Assembly: GCA_019843655.1 (NCBI GenBank)
Contig: JACDQD010000006.1
Coordinates: 16,076,246 to 16,140,245, forward strand
Source of the DNA: Lethocerus indicus
Lineage: Eukaryota > Arthropoda > Insecta > Hemiptera > Belostomatidae
Reading direction: 5' to 3'
DNA length: 64,000 nucleotides
A program made the position numbers and the translations under genes. Under the pieces are notes generated by a model. That model did no database searches, was not told the DNA's origin, and saw nothing but the letters and a program-made list of their open reading frames with translations. Positions 63,321-64,000 of the stretch are shown in pieces; within the stretch, counting starts at the first letter, position 1; each line of letters opens with the position of its first letter.

Positions 63321-64000
63321 TAACTTCGCCCTGAGAACAACCACTCCACGGATATAAGCGTCATGCTCAATTTGCTCTCGGCTCACAATTATAATCTTTT
63401 CAGTCCGGTGAGAGCAAAATTACAACTTGCATTGGCCAATTTATGCCTCATTTGAGTATGTCGTTACTCTACCCTTGGAACTAGGATTGTGAACGACTGG
63501 ATAGTTAAAGCGCTTCTTCAGAATTACAATTATACAGTTCATATTAAATTACGCATATCGTTTTCTCGTACAACATTATAAATTGCTCGTTAACGTAATA
63601 TTAACTTAGATCGCGATTAGTTTAGAAAACCAAATCTCCTCTTGGACACTGCAGTAATGAAGAAACAAATTGTAGAAAAAAAAATCCCTTAATAAAAAAT
63701 GTCTAATACTAGCCCTCCAGGATCATTAGCCCTCATATTTTCCCCATCTGACTATGAGAAAGAGTCACAAGCACAAACAGATGTAACCGCGACAAAAAAT
63801 TAGGGCCGTAGGTAAACTTCGTTATCAGGTGAAAACATCCTGAACATATTATAGGAGCGTAAATCTTCCCTGAACTGATATCGGGGTTTTGCCCCGCCAA
63901 TTTATAACTTGTATAGAGCCTCGAATTATCTATCCCAATTCTATGTAGCAAACTTCAGATTTCTTTACGGGGATATTTCAGGACAATACTTCTAAATCAT

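Larger units (their letters stand above)
57816..64000 (-). other. Upstream USP48 intron (partial)
   Basis: This sequence lies upstream, in transcription, of the LKLQ exon and runs to the window edge without a recognisable USP48 exon. I looked for a minus-strand cysteine-rich exon of the CPEC type and did not find one. It holds GC islands at about 58.6-59.1, 60.7-61.2 and 62.65-63.3 kb, a GGGCCCAAT motif at 61576 and a hairpin at 60492. The rest is AT-rich and featureless to my reading. Confidence 0.75.

Noticed and set aside
1..64000. tRNA, rRNA, CRISPR array, bacterial operon or intact transposon
   Set aside because: No B-box with a matching A-box, no repeat-spacer array, no RT, integrase or transposase motif, and no bacterial gene layout was seen.

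Overview
This window is a gene-poor piece of a large animal nuclear genome, most likely an invertebrate and plausibly an arthropod. By eye, CpG is not depleted. AT-rich DNA dense in TAAT/ATTA alternates with short GC-rich islands and many microsatellites. There are no operons, ribosome binding sites or long open reading frames. The longest open frames (up to about 175 codons) look like chance.

One gene can be named. Three exons on the minus strand (57663-57815, 49690-49818, 23012-23090) encode the C-terminus of a USP48 (ubiquitin carboxyl-terminal hydrolase 48) orthologue. They join in frame and in the order expected from the family. They give a basic stretch (RRSTRHRRVRGEK), the C-terminal ubiquitin-like domain (ending NSVILLK) and an acidic tail ending GFK with a split glycine codon, where the vertebrate protein has GFKG followed by a few residues. 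The exons are separated by introns of 7,844 and 26,599 bp. The catalytic domain and most of the protein lie beyond the right edge. The last few codons and the 3' UTR should lie left of 23012, but no convincing terminal exon was found there.

Layout: 1-23011 is the final USP48 intron and/or 3' flank. It holds weak plus-strand exon candidates near 7.8 kb, a roughly 70-bp tandem repeat carrying CTCF-like cores at 10.55-10.79 kb, a G-quadruplex-prone island at 13.7 kb and small unassigned open frames. 23091-49689 is the giant intron, holding GC islands, (TA)n, (TG)n(CG)n and (AG)n tracts and several perfect hairpins. 49819-57662 is the second intron, with an 18-bp palindrome and a candidate frame-breaking exon close to the ubiquitin-like exon. 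57816-64000 is upstream intron with GC islands and a 9-bp-arm hairpin.

No rRNA, tRNA, CRISPR array, intact transposon or virus-like gene was recognised. No new multi-gene system is visible. The items most worth checking are the CTCF-like repeat array, the possible poison exon in USP48, a recurrent GGGCCCAAT motif in GC islands, and two hairpins with related stem-loop sequence.
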